A stretch of DNA of 64,000 nucleotides from Dermanyssus gallinae (Eukaryota; Arthropoda; Arachnida; Mesostigmata; Dermanyssidae): the NCBI GenBank assembly GCA_003439945.1, contig QVRM01005377.1, forward strand, positions 288,501 to 352,500, read 5' to 3'. Below the pieces are notes generated by a model. That model searched no databases. It saw only the letters and a program-made list of their open reading frames with translations, and was not told the origin of the DNA. A program made the position numbers and the translations under genes. Below are positions 45,790-58,287 of this stretch, in pieces (position 1 is the first letter of the stretch; each line of letters opens with the position of its first letter).

Positions 45790-48430
45790 CAGCGTCATCA
45801 TCATATATGACGACCACTGCAAACTTAATACTAAGGCTGAGCCAGACGACGACTAGCGACTGTGGACATCTTACGATCGACTGCGCGTCTAGAGCTCTTG
45901 AGAGAAAGTGGCGAGATGATTGGGACGTCATCTCGAATCATGTCTTATTCTGGCCATGACAGTTCGACAGCTTCGTTAACTATGTTCAACGGAAGTAGTT
46001 GCCTTGTACAACTACAACTATAGCAAAGGCCTGTTGTGTCTGTCTGAAGCAAACGTAAGTAGTTTTCAAGTCCTCTCGAAGTCGGTAACAGCCATTTTTT
46101 AGTTGCTGATAGCATTCTTCCTTGCTCACAGATGTTCATGTGTCTCGCAGATACGTGCTAAACAATATGGTAGGTGATACACCACTGAAATGCACGTAAA
46201 ATATCAAACTCGTCATAGCTATGTTTAAAGCATTCGGTCTTTCTTGCTTTACATGCTTCTAATTATTGGTCTTATGTTATTCGCAAATCCACAAAAGGTA
46301 CTCAATTCACACGGCTTTACTATTCGAATGTGTGACTCATACTTTATAACCAAAAGGTCGGCTCTAAATTTGTATACGGCGCTAACGTGGTAGTTTCGCC
46401 TTGAGGCTCTAGCACAAAAATGTTATGCAGTTGTCTCGCCGCAAGGAAGACGTATGAAGGAAAATGTTGCGCTGAAGGGTCCTCGCCTTACCTGCTTCGC
46501 AATCTGAGCCTCCAGCCCGCCGCTGAAATTTGCTCAACAATATTCGGCAATACTAAAATCGTGCTAACATGAAGCTGCTATAGGTCGTATAGATTCATTT
46601 GGTACTCGAAAAAAGCTCAACCCTGCAACGTTTATGCAGACAAAGGCCTCTTCTTAAAAAGCCTACTAGGAAAGTCGACATCGTCCTTTCTCTCCCTCGG
46701 CCATTATTTTCATCTCAGATAGAGTAAAAATCCTTTGTCGAATCAACTAAGTCTCTTTTAAGTATTTAGACATTAACTAGACACAGAGCCCGTTACCACC
46801 ACAATACAATTTTCATGTTGTTATGGTCCACAAAGTGTACCAAAAAGCAGCATCTAGGCAGGAACAATGCTAAGGCAGAATAAGGCGGGACATAAGAAAA
46901 GATCCTACTTTTCTCCGTCCAGCGCTCTATATATATAAAATGGCAAACTGATCGTTCACGTAGCGCAACTAGTGTGTGTTATGGGACCGTTCAGATACCC
47001 TCTAGATGCGCAGGTTGAAAAGTTGCTAGCATTATCATATTTGTTAAAAAGCCTTGTCTTGATTCTATCATCGCAAACAGAAGCAGTGGCGTGAAATCTA
47101 TGAAACCCACCAACCTGCGATGCCCAAAAAAACAAATCAAAATGTGTCCCTCGAATAATACGATGTGCTACTAAATTAAATTACAAGCATATAAAACTCG
47201 GTTTGCGGTTTCGGAACACGGGCGCAATAAAAACTTAACTTGAAATATTGATGATAGAAGTAGTACCATTCGTACCACCACGCGATTTAGATGTTAAAGT
47301 ATACAACGCTTTTTAACCCTGTTCACATGACTGTAATACACACACAGTAAACTAAACTAGGGCTGCTCAACTCGAAGGTCGCCTTGATTTTCAAGCATTT
47401 AGGGAATATATTTCTCCTCCCAGAACAGGTTAACGTATACTCTGGCGAGGAGGATGCGGTTCATCGAAGAAGAAGAAGAAGAAACGAACATGCGTATATA
47501 TATATGAGAAAAATAGATAGAAAACGCCGCCCAAAAGCTATCCGGTTTGCGATTGAACGAAGCACTGAAAGAATGTCCCTAGGGTGTACCGTGTGGAACC
47601 GCGCAAGCAATAGGCACGTAGTGAACGAAGGCATGTCGAAATGTATCATATTTTATGCCGTGAGACTCTACCAGCCATCTCAGTCGTTTTTAGCACTCGA
47701 AAAGTAGCAATTTTAACCGCTACAGCCACATCCGTCTGTTCAAGGATCTATCTATTTCGGCAAAAACAAAATGAAAAACGCCTTATGCCCTGAACCCTGG
47801 CTTGCTAGCGGGGGCTTGAGGCCGATAGAAAACCAATCACTCTAAACGAGCAATGATGACAACAGCGGTGGCGGGAGCAGCATCCATAACAGAAGCGCTA
47901 CGTTATTGAATTTGCCATGAATACCAAGACCATGGCGGCCCGTAGGCGGCACATTTTCGCCACTTGTAACTCTGCACCACGGAAGAAGTTACCCAAATTG
48001 GCTGGCTTACTTCACGTAGGACCAGCGCTGGCCGAGATGCAGCGTCCAGAGTCATGGTTGATTAGAATTCTTGTTATTTCATGGGCTAACAACCAACGAC
48101 GGACCCTCGGTCAGGGGCAAATACAAACGCCGTACATAAGGGACGTACCCTATACATTGAGACAACCGTCACCCCTATAAGGTGAGCTAACTAAAACTAA
48201 AGTGCGTGAAGCATTCCTAATACAGCCGAAGACGCCAAGAAAGCCCATGGCGAACGGTGGGAACCAGGCTGACCAGATAGGCAGGATAACAGGAAGAAGA
48301 CGACGACGTAGAAGCCAGAGTAGGCAGAAAACGAAGGCCATAACCCAAAGAGTGGCCGCGGGGCAAGTTTAAAATTGCCGCCGAATGCCGAGGCGGGCAA
48401 CATAGCCCAGACTAAGTAAAGTAGTCAGAA
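45790..48430. other. unassigned
   Basis: No RT, transposase, SINE or splice-bounded exon that I can defend in these 2.6 kb. Frames at 47384-47707 (+) and 48197-48403 (-) are unrecognised. Confidence 0.5.
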
Positions 48431-48435
48431 GGTAA

Positions 48436-48580
48436 CAAAAACAACAACAACAACAATAATAATAATATTATTAATAATAGCGACCGTAGCAATAGTGACA
48501 ACACAAGCACTAGCAACAAAAATGCATAATGATAACAATCGCAATAGCAGCGATAGCAAAAACAATAACGATAAGAGCAA
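48436..48580 (+). repeat. AAC/AAT triplet-rich tract
   Basis: (AAC)n then (AAT)n at 48436-48476, followed by imperfect AAC/AGC/AAT triplets to about 48580. It gives an Asn/Ser-rich frame. Confidence 0.85.
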
Positions 48581-49081
48581 CAGGGACATCATCTCCCGTC
48601 TGCCCTCGCTTTCCCTTCAACTTGTTCATTGTTTCTCGATCGCTCTAGGCTCGTTTGGATCGCCGAGGATGGCTCGGGGAGCTTGTTTTATCGGGGTGGG
48701 TGTTTGCAGCACAGAGGCAGGGCCTATACCATTACAAATTGCCCGCGCCCCTACAACGTAAAGCTGCGAACACAGACTACGGGATAGAACCGCGGTGATG
48801 GTGACAACAGCAGCTGCAGCAGCACGCGCGATGGGATCATACTAGACATATGTGTGTGAACAAGTTAGCCTTGCTAAGTGAGCATGCACAGTCTAGACAT
48901 CCAAAGACGATCTACACGATCTTTCGGGCAGCATTTGTACATAAAAGCGCTGCTTCAACAATTCGCTTACATCGTGCGCAAGCGGGCTATCGCCTTGCTC
49001 GGCCCATCTGTTGTTATCTGTTCGAGTTGTACTCGAAAACTTTTCGTAGCGGCACGTCTAGACGCCTAGATACTAGCCCCC

Positions 49082-49280
49082 TGTCGATCCTGGTGGCGTA
49101 GTGCATTCGCGTGCGCCTTACGACCAGAGGAGACACACATAGGTGCATGGGTTCGATCCCACCACCGTTGCACATTTGTATTTATGGGGTCCGTCTTACA
49201 AAACATTACGGAAGCAAACCCGTGGACGTTAAATGCTGGCTGAGAGTCAGTCCCAAAAAGTTTTTGGATACCAGCACCCG
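49082..49280 (+). repeat. tRNA-Arg-like SINE, best copy
   Basis: Starts at ctgtcga. A-box tggcgtagtgc at 49094-49104 and a consensus-like B-box ggttcgatccc at 49150-49160. The stretch cgcgtgcgccttacgaccag resembles the anticodon arm region of tRNA-Arg(ACG), so an Arg tRNA ancestor is inferred. The body with tgcacatttgtatttatggg and gtccgtctta continues to about 49280. Copies at 41636-41825 (+) and 57066-57246 (-) share the head and body. SINEs have no protein and need LINE enzymes. Confidence 0.88.
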
Positions 49281-49685
49281 ATAGCTGCTATTAGTTCATC
49301 TTAACAACAATTGTCTTTCGTTTCGAAAAAAGAAGGCTATAAACAGACAGCCATACAGTGAGTGTAGGCCGGTGGTCGATTGCTAAATAAAGTGATGCTG
49401 CTGCTGCTCTAAGCGTCCTTGAAATATAGACGGGTCACACGTGTATGTAAATATACGTATCAAGCGAATAATAAATGAACCAACAACCCACACTCGCCAT
49501 CGATACAAAATAGTAATGTATACTGCCAAAACGATTTATTTCATTATCATTAAGAGATTAGGTAATAGTTAATGATTCGGTCTTGTTCGACTTGATATTC
49601 CATAGAGATATATGCATTTGTGGCGCTTTGGTATATTAAATCGAGTTGTGCCGGGACGCCCTATTATATAAAGCAGTCCATACAC

Positions 49686-49688
<3 letters not shown>

Positions 49689-49724
<36 letters not shown>
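49689..49724 (+). repeat. (TA)18 microsatellite
   Basis: Perfect TA array. Confidence 0.95.
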
Positions 49725-49725
<1 letters not shown>

Positions 49726-50014
49726 CGCCCTTAATGGACCTGCCAGTCCTCAAGGAGATTCACAGCATTTCAGGCTCATAGTTTTGCTATTAAGGCCTAA
49801 GTTTTTATGCGGGAACTTAGGTGATACATTTCAACGTGGCAGTGAAGTTGACGGCAATCTTCCTCATTCTTCATGAGTATTTTCGCGTCTTCACCCTCAC
49901 AACACATCTTGTCCGAATGAATAGTTTTAATTTAAAACCACACAATAAACAGGATATCACTGAAGTAATACCACAAATATCCCGGTCATGTAGATTATGG
50001 GATCACCCGGTTTT

Positions 50015-50095
50015 TAGTGAGTTTGTGAGTCCCACACTACCCAGACCAAAAGGTGTGCGTTATGCATTTTTGTTCCCGGCCCCTGTAACAAAAAC
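50015..50095 (+). repeat. fragment of a dispersed repeat
   Basis: Shares cacactaccca and gtgtgcgttatgcattttt with 9596-9648, and the reverse complement of its first 20 bp with 28424-28444. No coding recognised. Confidence 0.4.
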
Positions 50096-50099
50096 AAAT

Positions 50100-51477
50100 T
50101 AACAAGGGCCCCTTTTGTCATGCTCTCTGATTTGAGACCGTTAAGCGCATCTTACTAGCGCGGCAGCACCGACGTTAGCGGAAGCTACGATCATGGGCAA
50201 GCATAACCCATACGTAAAAATGAACGTTTAAACAAGCTGTCACATGTTAGCCTTACTATTTTAGAAGTGTAAAAATGTATGGTATGCTTACATACCAAAG
50301 ATGCGACATTCCGACTAGGAATTAGAAATATCTCAGCAATTAATGAAGTTGTACCTAAAACTCGAGCAAATAGTAAAGTTTTTGTAGTTTTTCACGTAGT
50401 GGAGAACTAGCGAAAAGAAGCGGGTCTTTCTGACGAGAGAATGCTTGACAAACTCGACAAGGACCTGTCTCCTTCGTTCTCGAGATTCACCGCAGACGAT
50501 GCAACATGTGAGATTGATACGTGTTTATGGGCTTCTACTCAAGTTCGTAGTAGTCAGGCGTTGGAACGCCTCCACACACAAAAGTGAAGGTGCAACGGTC
50601 GACTGGCGTAGTGGTAGTCGCTATAATCCTATACACACATCTTAAAGTTTATTCTTGAAACATCGTCTTCTTATCCAGAAGTAACATTAAGGCGATGGTC
50701 GAACAGGAAGTAGGTGGCATAGTGAGAAGCACTTGGTACACTGCAGAATGCCTACCAAAAGTTTTCACTGCGTTCGCCGAGAATAGGAGCAAGATGTTTC
50801 CATTTGCGCGAGAGCTTGAAGTCATCGGGTTGGAGTTATAAAACACCAAATCACACGGTTTGAGGCTGTACTTCGATGCATTAATCCATTGCTTCAACAA
50901 ATGTGTGGCAGTGAGTGAAAATAAAATTGCAGACCAAACAAGAATTTTACTTTCAAAATATCACTACTTGCAAAAATATAGACTTGTATCACAGAAATAC
51001 GAAAAAAAATTGCATACAACTTATCGATGCACATATATACGTTTAACTAAATATGCCATCCAAACACACGCAACATCAACTCTGTCTTATCGCTAGCTGG
51101 CGCGGTCGTGTCCTTTTCTTCTCAGGTGCAACTTTTACGCGAGTTCCAGATGCGCTCTAAGCGCGCGAAGTGAGCCGTGTCTATCCGTGGCATATCCCGT
51201 GTTGTCTCTAAACGCCTGTAGCAAGCGTGGCGACATGGACAGAATGTTCCAAAGTTCATGCCAGGGTGTCGACGCTTACTGGCGACGAACTGTGCCATCA
51301 AACACGAATGTTACTATTTCATGTACTAGTGCTGCGCGTCGTACTGCGCATGTCGTTGTTTCTCTGGACGGCGCACCCGGTGGCTCGCCTTGGCGCTCGC
51401 GGTCACTGACGACAGTTATATCGACGTATTGAAAACATGCACATTGTGTGTGCAATGTGTCGAGGATGTAGTTAAGT
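50100..51477. other. unassigned
   Basis: No gene recognised. Overlapping frames at 51187-51432 (+) are short and unrecognised. Confidence 0.5.
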
Positions 51478-51528
51478 CGTGGTGGTGGTGGTGGTGGTGG
51501 TGGTGGTGGTGATGGTGATGGTGGTTAA
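51478..51528 (+). repeat. (GGT)n triplet repeat
   Basis: About 50 bp of GTG/GGT triplets with GAT interruptions. Reads as poly-Thr on the minus strand. Confidence 0.95.
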
Positions 51529-51716
51529 TGAAACGCCGTGAGGGGGGCGAATTCGTTCTTCCTGCTTTGGACTCGCTTCATCAAACAATTGTAATTCAGA
51601 TTCGTTGCAGTTGTCGCCATGTGCCTGCTGTGTGGTTGGCGTAACGGTCTGCATACGCACATTAAGATGCTTATTTTGAGTACAACTACCTGAATCTAAA
51701 CATATATATGTATTTT

Positions 51717-51807
51717 ATATATATATATATATATATATTGCACACGTTCTCAGAAGACAATTGTCGTTCCATCAGTATTCGTAATAAATTAACACTACGT
51801 GTATATG

Positions 51808-51851
<44 letters not shown>
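51717..51851 (+). repeat. two (AT)n microsatellites
   Basis: AT arrays at 51717-51738 and 51812-51851. Confidence 0.95.
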
Positions 51852-51853
<2 letters not shown>

Positions 51854-52120
51854 CTATGCGTACTTGAACGTCGCATGAAACCGCCGAGGTCCATCTACGG
51901 AAAAGCATAGTGGCCAACGATGAATGATAGATGTCCGGTTGCGCGGGTATGCCAGTGTAGGGAAGAAGAAAGAAGGCAGGCAGGCCGCTCGGGTATGGCT
52001 AGCATCAGCAAAAAGTCGTTGCAGCATTATGAATAATTCGTATACGTGTCGGCGTATAAGTGACTTTGTGCTCACCTATAGCATATATGTAGCACATGCG
52101 GGAATCTGTCCTCATTTTAC

Positions 52121-52220
52121 GGTTGTTGTTGTTTTTGTTGTTGCTGCTGCTGCTGCTGCTGATGCTTAAGGAATTGCTGGTGCCATTGTTGTTATTGGTG
52201 TTGTTGTTGCTATTTGAGTT
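52121..52220 (+). repeat. GTT/CTG triplet-rich tract
   Basis: GTT triplets, then (CTG)6 near 52144-52161, then more GTT. Explains Leu-rich and Asn-rich frames on the two strands. Confidence 0.85.
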
Positions 52221-52697
52221 ATTATTACGAGCGCGTTTGCAAAGCAAACTTTCAAGTGAATTCGTGAAGTCCGAGTGCCTTTATGGAGTGCAATAATCAG
52301 CAGAGATCGAACGAGCCGACGGGAGTGGAGGAACAACCGGAACAGCCTAGAGAGGCGAGACCTTGTTCGGACAGCGAGGGATCTGAAAAGAAGATGGGGG
52401 TGTAAGCCGTCATAACTTTTAGGGGAGCCGCTAGTACTCTTTTCATTAATATGATTGTTGTTGTTACCTGTTGTTGTGCTGCCGCCGTTTGCAACACGTC
52501 AGCACATTTCAAATTTGTTTTTATCTCAGAACTTAGGGCAAATGCGCTGGTCCTCCATTTGTGGACTCCAACAATCGCCGACAAGGGCGGTAACTGCTTT
52601 CCAAAGTGCGCATCATAGAACTTTGTTGTAAAACATCTCCTATACGTTCTAGAACGCCATAATTGGTACGTTATTCGCACTATACTAATACATATTT

Positions 52698-52732
52698 TAT
52701 ATATATATATATATGTATATATACACTAATTC

Positions 52733-52767
<35 letters not shown>
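52698..52767 (+). repeat. imperfect (TA)n arrays
   Basis: Two TA arrays separated by about 25 bp (tacactaattcatat). Confidence 0.9.
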
Positions 52768-52770
<3 letters not shown>

Positions 52771-53034
52771 TAAGTATACGTGTATCAAACGCACGGTAAC
52801 TATCCAATTAGTGTATCCAATGTTGAGCCACGGCTCGCAGTATGTAGGCTATGGACGTAAAACCAGCCAGAGTTGCGTGTGGATACTGCTCAGATGCGGC
52901 TCCGTTGACGCCGGTGGCCTATGCATGACCTGTTCCGGGCTTTAGAGCCACGCGTTCAACCCAGACGGCGATTAAAAGATGAGTAGATAGATCAGCAGCA
53001 GATCGGGCCCGCACACACAGCCGATGACAGTCAC

Positions 53035-53050
53035 GGGGGGGGGGGGGGGG
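53035..53050 (+). repeat. G16 homopolymer
   Basis: The longest G run in the window. Confidence 0.95.
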
Positions 53051-53353
53051 CAAATCCGCTATCAGCTTATTAGTGGGTTGAACCACGCCTAGTGGCAGTG
53101 CCTGGGTGCTCCCGCCGTTACGGCGATCCGCTGAAGGTCATCATGCAGCAATGTAATGTCTAGTAGCAATGTAATGTCACACGTATGTGAGACGCAAACT
53201 AAAACAGGGAGAGAGAGGGTGTCACACAATGCAACGGCTAAGTTATCTTCTACCTGACTTTATATTACAAGCATTTATTACGTTATAATACATCACTTGA
53301 CTATAATATTTGAATAGTATTTGCAAATCTACACTGCTACCTAGGTTATGTCC

Positions 53354-53805
53354 CATCTAACGTAATAGAAAGGGTTTGTACAGTCAACTCTGTGATGATG
53401 ACATTCCCATTATGGAATAACACCAGATCTGAAATGTTCCGCGTGTCGCTCTGAATATGCGGCGGGTTATGGGCCAGTTGTCAAAGACCGTTGCCTATGC
53501 AAAATTAACTGAACAGGGAGGCTTTGATGTTTGCGTTCCAGGATAATCTATTTGCGATACCGAGATAACGAATGCATATCATCTAACGTAATAGGAGGGG
53601 TTTGTACAATCAACTCAGCGATGATAACATCCTCATTAGTAGATAACACCAGATCCACAATGGTCCGCGTGTCGTTCTGAATGTGCGGCGGGTTACGGGC
53701 GCAATTTATCAAAGACTGTTGCCTACGCAAGACTAACTGAACAGGGAGTCTTTGATGTTTGCGTTCCACAATAATCTCTTTGCGATACCGAGATAATTAA
53801 TGCAA
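53354..53805 (-). pseudogene. tandemly duplicated LINE endonuclease fragment
   Basis: Two direct units start at 53354 and 53580 (period 226 bp). Translated on the minus strand, the 53580 unit reads NPPHIQNDTRTIVDLVLSTN, then EDVIIAELIVQTPPITLDD. The 53354 unit reads HNPPHIQSDTRNISDLVLF, then NVIITELTVQTLSITLD. This matches the C-terminal part of LINE AP-endonucleases (T-R...S-IDLVLS...D...SDH). The final SDH-like element is degenerate in both. Thus one endonuclease fragment was duplicated after insertion and then diverged. It is not functional. Confidence 0.65.
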
Positions 53806-53829
53806 TGTAGTTCAACTGTAGTTCAACCG

Positions 53830-54190
53830 TTAGTTCTGAACGAACTAAACATTCAGTGTTTATAAGCGCACACGCATAACAATCATATATAATGGCAATA
53901 ATATACATGTAACACATATTCAAATTTAAGTGCATACGCGAAGCGTGAGTGTGTGCAATCTAAAATGAAAAGCACTTATAAAGAGGTTGTTTTTCATTCT
54001 AGACCGTCCTCCCTCCTCTGCGGGTTCCAAAACGCCGTGCGGTGTGCCTTTAATGCACCGACGGCCGGGCATATTGAGATATCTAGGCTTTCCTTAACAG
54101 ACCTTGCGGCAGCATGGTCGCTACATTGATGCATGATTCTCAGCAGCGGTATATGATGTACAATCTATTCTCATTGCGCATTGCTCAGAG
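53830..54190. other. unassigned
   Basis: No gene recognised. Confidence 0.4.
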
Positions 54191-54194
54191 AAAA

Positions 54195-54292
54195 TTTGAC
54201 CAAAATTGGAGTCGAACCGACGATACCCCGCTAAAGAACAACCCCGACGAGCACACTCGTTGTTTCCTAAACCACGCTACAAGACTTACCGG
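54195..54292 (-). repeat. tRNA-derived SINE head
   Basis: The minus strand has TAGCGTGGTTTAGG (A-box; complement of 54266-54279) and a perfect B-box GGTTCGACTCC (complement of 54208-54218). The spacing is longer than in a normal tRNA, and the flanks do not pair as an acceptor stem, so a SINE or tRNA pseudogene is more likely than a functional tRNA gene. Confidence 0.6.
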
Positions 54293-54492
54293 GCTCACCT
54301 TGTCCTGCCGTATAAATAAATGCCCACTTACTAGAGGTAGAGAAATTGATGACAAAATGAGAACGAGAATAAAAAGAAAAGTTCAGGACACTTATACAGC
54401 TGTTGCTTTTGCTGCAATTGTTACTGTCTACACAGACGAACACCGTTCGTAGGAATCAGCAGATTCATCGTCTAAACTACACATTTACAACG

Positions 54493-54565
54493 ACAATAAC
54501 GGCAACAACAACAACAACCATTATCACAAGAGCAGCACCAGCAGCAGCTTCTACATTCACAACAA
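54493..54565 (+). repeat. AAC/CAG triplet-rich tract
   Basis: Imperfect (AAC)n and (CAG)n triplets. They give Thr-rich and Cys-rich frames. Confidence 0.8.
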
Positions 54566-55032
54566 TAGCAGCAGTTACAACATGGAAACAACCGAATAAA
54601 AGTTTTGAGGTTTCTTCCACTTAGACTATTTCTGCCCCTTCCTTCGGATTCGCTCGTCCCGCTTCGCTCAACGAAGTCAACGATGCTAACGTTTAGTGGG
54701 CGGCTCATAGCGAGTAGTGGACAACGACGGGTCGACGTATGTGTATGCTGGTTGCCGCTGCTCCTTCTGCCGTTTCGAGATTGTTGGAGCTGCTATCATA
54801 GTGTGGTCATCAACCACATTCCCCAGTTATGCCCTTCACCGTCGCGGTCGCCATCACTCTAGTCGTTATGAAGTGGACAGGCCCACCCGGGTCCAACTGG
54901 CCGAGGCAAGCGGATCAGGCGTCAGCTGATGGTAGAAACACTAACTTGACGTTGCTAAAGATCTAATTAACCTGTTTTGCGTATCGCTCCTTAGTGCGTT
55001 TTTTGGCTATCCGCATAGAGGTATACATATTT

Positions 55033-55033
55033 G

Positions 55034-55064
<31 letters not shown>

Positions 55065-55960
55065 TGGTTAGAGGTTGACTAACACAATTTGCTTATATTC
55101 GGTCGCGTAAGTCCATCTAACTCTGAAAACGATTTATCTCGGTGGTTGGTGATGAAGCTGTGTGGCGGGGATGTGTCCGCTGCCTCTCGACTTCTATGTT
55201 CATCTGATTTTCTATACTTAGTCTCTCTGTCCCGATTGAGACTCGTGCGAAGAGCATCTTTCCGTCCTGCCGGCTAACCTACTGTGGCCGGACCCCTCAA
55301 CTACGGAAAATGTGTTCCTGGACACGTAATCGACGTCTAAAAAAGACATATTCCTGGGTGCCAAGAACCGGTGCCAAGGTCTCGGTTGCAGTACTGGATA
55401 ACATTCGTCCAAGAGCACTGCAAAATTTGCTCTTACCCAAGAAGAGCAGCAGGACTACCCTCGTCGCTATGGGGTAGTTCTGATGCTCTTCTTGGGCACC
55501 GTCCGGTGGCCAAACTGATGGACCGATTTTGCAGGGATCGACCACCGCCCACGCTTATGTCTATGAACTGTGTGCCTGTGTGCGTCTGAGCAAATACTGG
55601 TACTATATCTAAGGCAGTAGGAGACTGTCAGCTTAGTTTCACAATATACTCTGACACCGAATAAGCTGTCCACGCCGTGCGTGTAAGAAATCATCCCATT
55701 TAGGTTTAGCGGTTCATTGCATTACTTTCCAAACTCGTTTGTAAGAGTTTGCCCAAATTAAATACAAGATACAAAGCTCAGCTACGTAGAAAAATTAATC
55801 CATACTTACGAACTTCACAGACTGGAAATCGAATTGAGCTGCGTCAAGCTTTAGACAGAAGCCAAAGCACTAATGCTTGTGTAGTTGTCAACGTGTGGTC
55901 TCAAAAATGTTGCTGTTTCCTACATCATACGATGACACTTGCCCGTTATGTACATAGACG

Positions 55961-55998
<38 letters not shown>
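55033..55998 (+). repeat. (TA)n tracts with unassigned sequence between
   Basis: TA arrays at 55033-55060 and 55967-55998. The 0.9 kb between them has only unrecognised frames. Confidence 0.8.
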
Positions 55999-55999
<1 letters not shown>

Positions 56000-56444
56000 T
56001 TTATTCATCATGAATTGGTAACATAGTACAATTGTTCAAGTCATTTTTAAGCTAACAATATCGCTAACACTTGACTGTTGTGACCATGTATCGATAAACA
56101 AACAGTTGAGTATGTGGGGACGTCCGATATTGCATTACAGTATTTACATGCGCACTCCTTAAACCCCTCCAAGGCCCCTCGACATAGCGGTAAACATTAG
56201 AGCCGGCATGTTGCCGTTCTCTCTAAATTCTCTGTAGGTTTCTAAGTTTTGTGTACTAAAAGGCATCTTGTCCAGTACTAAATTATTTTCTAAAGTGCGT
56301 TTGCAGCATAGTTCTAGTGCAGGGGTCGCTGATGCGCTCTTTTGTAGGTTTAACGTGCGCTTTACGAAGTACGATTTTATTTTTATCTATGCTTTCAAGG
56401 TTTGACGTTGTAAAATAAGAAGCAATAGCGTGAAAACAGTATCA

Positions 56445-56905
56445 TTACAATTGGATATTTTTATCGACATAAGTTGGCTGCGATTTTAGTTCTATGTCAG
56501 TAACGTTTCTCACTAGAATCCAGGCCGCTACGGTGGTCTTGCTACGCATTTCTTCTGCTGAATGACAGCCAGGGGTCGCTGTAACTCCTAGATAACAAAA
56601 GTGATTGACGAGTTCAATATTTACTCCTCCTATCTTAATGCGCCGGTCGTCTGCGAAATACGATTTGCCTCGACTAAATCGTAATATTTTTATTTTGGCA
56701 ATGTTTAGTTGATTTTCTTGGAACCAATCTGAAGCTTTCCGTAGGTAAAACTGCAGGCGATTTCGTTTCTTTGCAAAAACTAGTAAGTCGTCGGCATGCA
56801 ATACGTGCATCGCTAAAGTCCTACATCTCTGAGGCCTTTCGCCAAGCCAGCTATATTCAGCATGAAGAAGAACGAGCTTGCGGAATCACCCTGAACGAGT
56901 CAAGT
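56445..56905 (-). pseudogene. LINE reverse-transcriptase relic
   Basis: On the minus strand, GDSASSFFFMLNIAGLAKGL (about 56905-56835) corresponds to RT motif B and what follows. After a frame change comes LHADDLLVFAKK with an ADD catalytic box at 56787-56798. Then come ASDWFQENQLNIAKIKILRF, RRIKIGGVNIELVNHFCYLG (thumb entry) and a continuation to 56445. The 121-codon C-terminal frame is clean. The motif style (WFxENxLxIN, FCYLGVTxTP) suggests an Ingi- or CR1-related clade. The element is truncated at both ends. Confidence 0.82.
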
Positions 56906-57065
56906 TGTTTGTGCTATTGGCCTGGTGACATAATAAGCCTTTAACAAGTAACATAAAAAACAATAGTGGTTAATTTTCTTATTTTATTGTCATTGCTAAT
57001 GAGATACAATATCGGCGAGGTTAACTTCTGTGGCGTAGACGGGTCACCGCTACAAAACATTAACA

Positions 57066-57246
57066 AGTTGTATTCTTTTTCGGGCTAACCTTCGGCCAAC
57101 ATTTAACGTCCACGGAACTGCCTTCGTATTGCTTCGTGAGACGGACCCCATAAACACAAATGTGCAACGATGGGTTTGTGTCGACGATGTGTCTCCTCCG
57201 TTCGCGAAGCGCACGCGCATACACCATGCCACCGGGCTCGACAGTT
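57066..57246 (-). repeat. tRNA-Arg-like SINE, minus-strand copy
   Basis: On the minus strand it starts CTGTCGAGCCCGGTGGCATG, paralleling ctgtcgatcctggtggcgta of the 49 kb copy. It shares GTTGCACATTTGTGTTTATG, GGGGTCCGTCT and GTGGACGTTAAATG. The B-box is decayed. Confidence 0.85.
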
Positions 57247-57762
57247 TACAGGTTGTATACGGGACACATTTCTATTAGCACTTTTTATATGCCTAGGTGC
57301 AAGACTACTACATGTCTTCTTACATTGCCCAGTTGCCTACAACTCGCGGTACCTCTGACTTTTTTTGCTGCTACGCTAAATTGGTGCATATGCAGTCATT
57401 TCTAACCGGAGCTTCGCTCTTAGCTGCAGCCAGGGTGTGGATTGAAGCCGATTGGCGCTCGATTTGTTGAAGGCTGCTAGTGGGTGGTGCACCTTGCAAC
57501 ATGCATCGACCGTGCCCATTTTTGACCCATACGCCATTCTAGAAACGGCTTGCGTTCGGAGAAAAACAGAGGAAATCAATTCTTGAAGAGTGGTGATCGA
57601 ACCCAAAAATGCGGACTAGGACCAATGCATTGTCGGATTCTAAAATCTCCCGCTGAGGTAGCAAGGGTAGCCTGCTACCAACGTACTTCATCTACATTCA
57701 GATTTAACAGCCGCATCACGCACTGTCTCAGCTTTTTGTCAAATGTTTGTAGAATGCCTTTC

Positions 57763-57777
57763 GGGGGGGGGGGGGGG
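57763..57777 (+). repeat. G15 homopolymer
   Basis: Uninterrupted run of 15 G just outside the next RT relic. Confidence 0.95.
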
Positions 57778-57830
57778 ACGCGTCCATGCCGCGAAGGACA
57801 TAGTTTAGTTCACATCAAGTATAGTGCGGG

Positions 57831-58260
57831 TTAATCAATCAAGGACTCCAACTTGGAACACCAGAGCTCTATTAGCTCGCACATCTTGATCAGGGCAAGC
57901 TCTGCAGAGGCCATTGTAAAAAGAGCTCTGAAAAGCTCGATGTTCTCATTGGTGCATAGCCTGATGTCAGAAAGGATGCCCTCCGCCGGGAGCAAGCGTT
58001 CATCATCACGAAAGGCAGAGTCGACTAATAAAACGTACACTCACACCTTGAGGCAGTAAGCTGCAATCCTGGCGTGACACCGAAGTGAATTACTTTTTGT
58101 GTCTTATCAAGCGCAGAATCAAAGGTACTGCCAGTCTTTTTATCATCTATGAGCTACGGAGAATGACAAATCGCCAGACATAAAATAACCGGGCTGCAAG
58201 GGTCTCTTTGCTGTACCCCGCATTTGGAGACTACGATTTCTCTCTCTTAAGAAAAGACGA
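57831..58260 (-). pseudogene. LINE reverse-transcriptase relic
   Basis: The minus strand reads VSKCGVQQRDPCSP (motif B, GVQQGDP type) near 58245, a degenerate active-site region with LIDDKKTGSTFDSA, then KVIHFGVTPGLQLTASRCE. After a frame change it has LRDD-like AFRDDERLLPAEGILSDIRL, LCTNENIELFRALFTMASAE and LALIKMCELIELWCSKLESL. I know this thumb pattern from abundant arthropod RT proteins. Motif B of the QQGDP type sets it apart from the other relics in the window. Confidence 0.7.
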
Positions 58261-58287
58261 TTGAGCTTCTGTACATCTAGTAGACTG

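Noticed and set aside
54195..54292. Functional tRNA gene
   Set aside because: A and B boxes are good, but acceptor-stem pairing is absent and box spacing is too long; a SINE head fits better.
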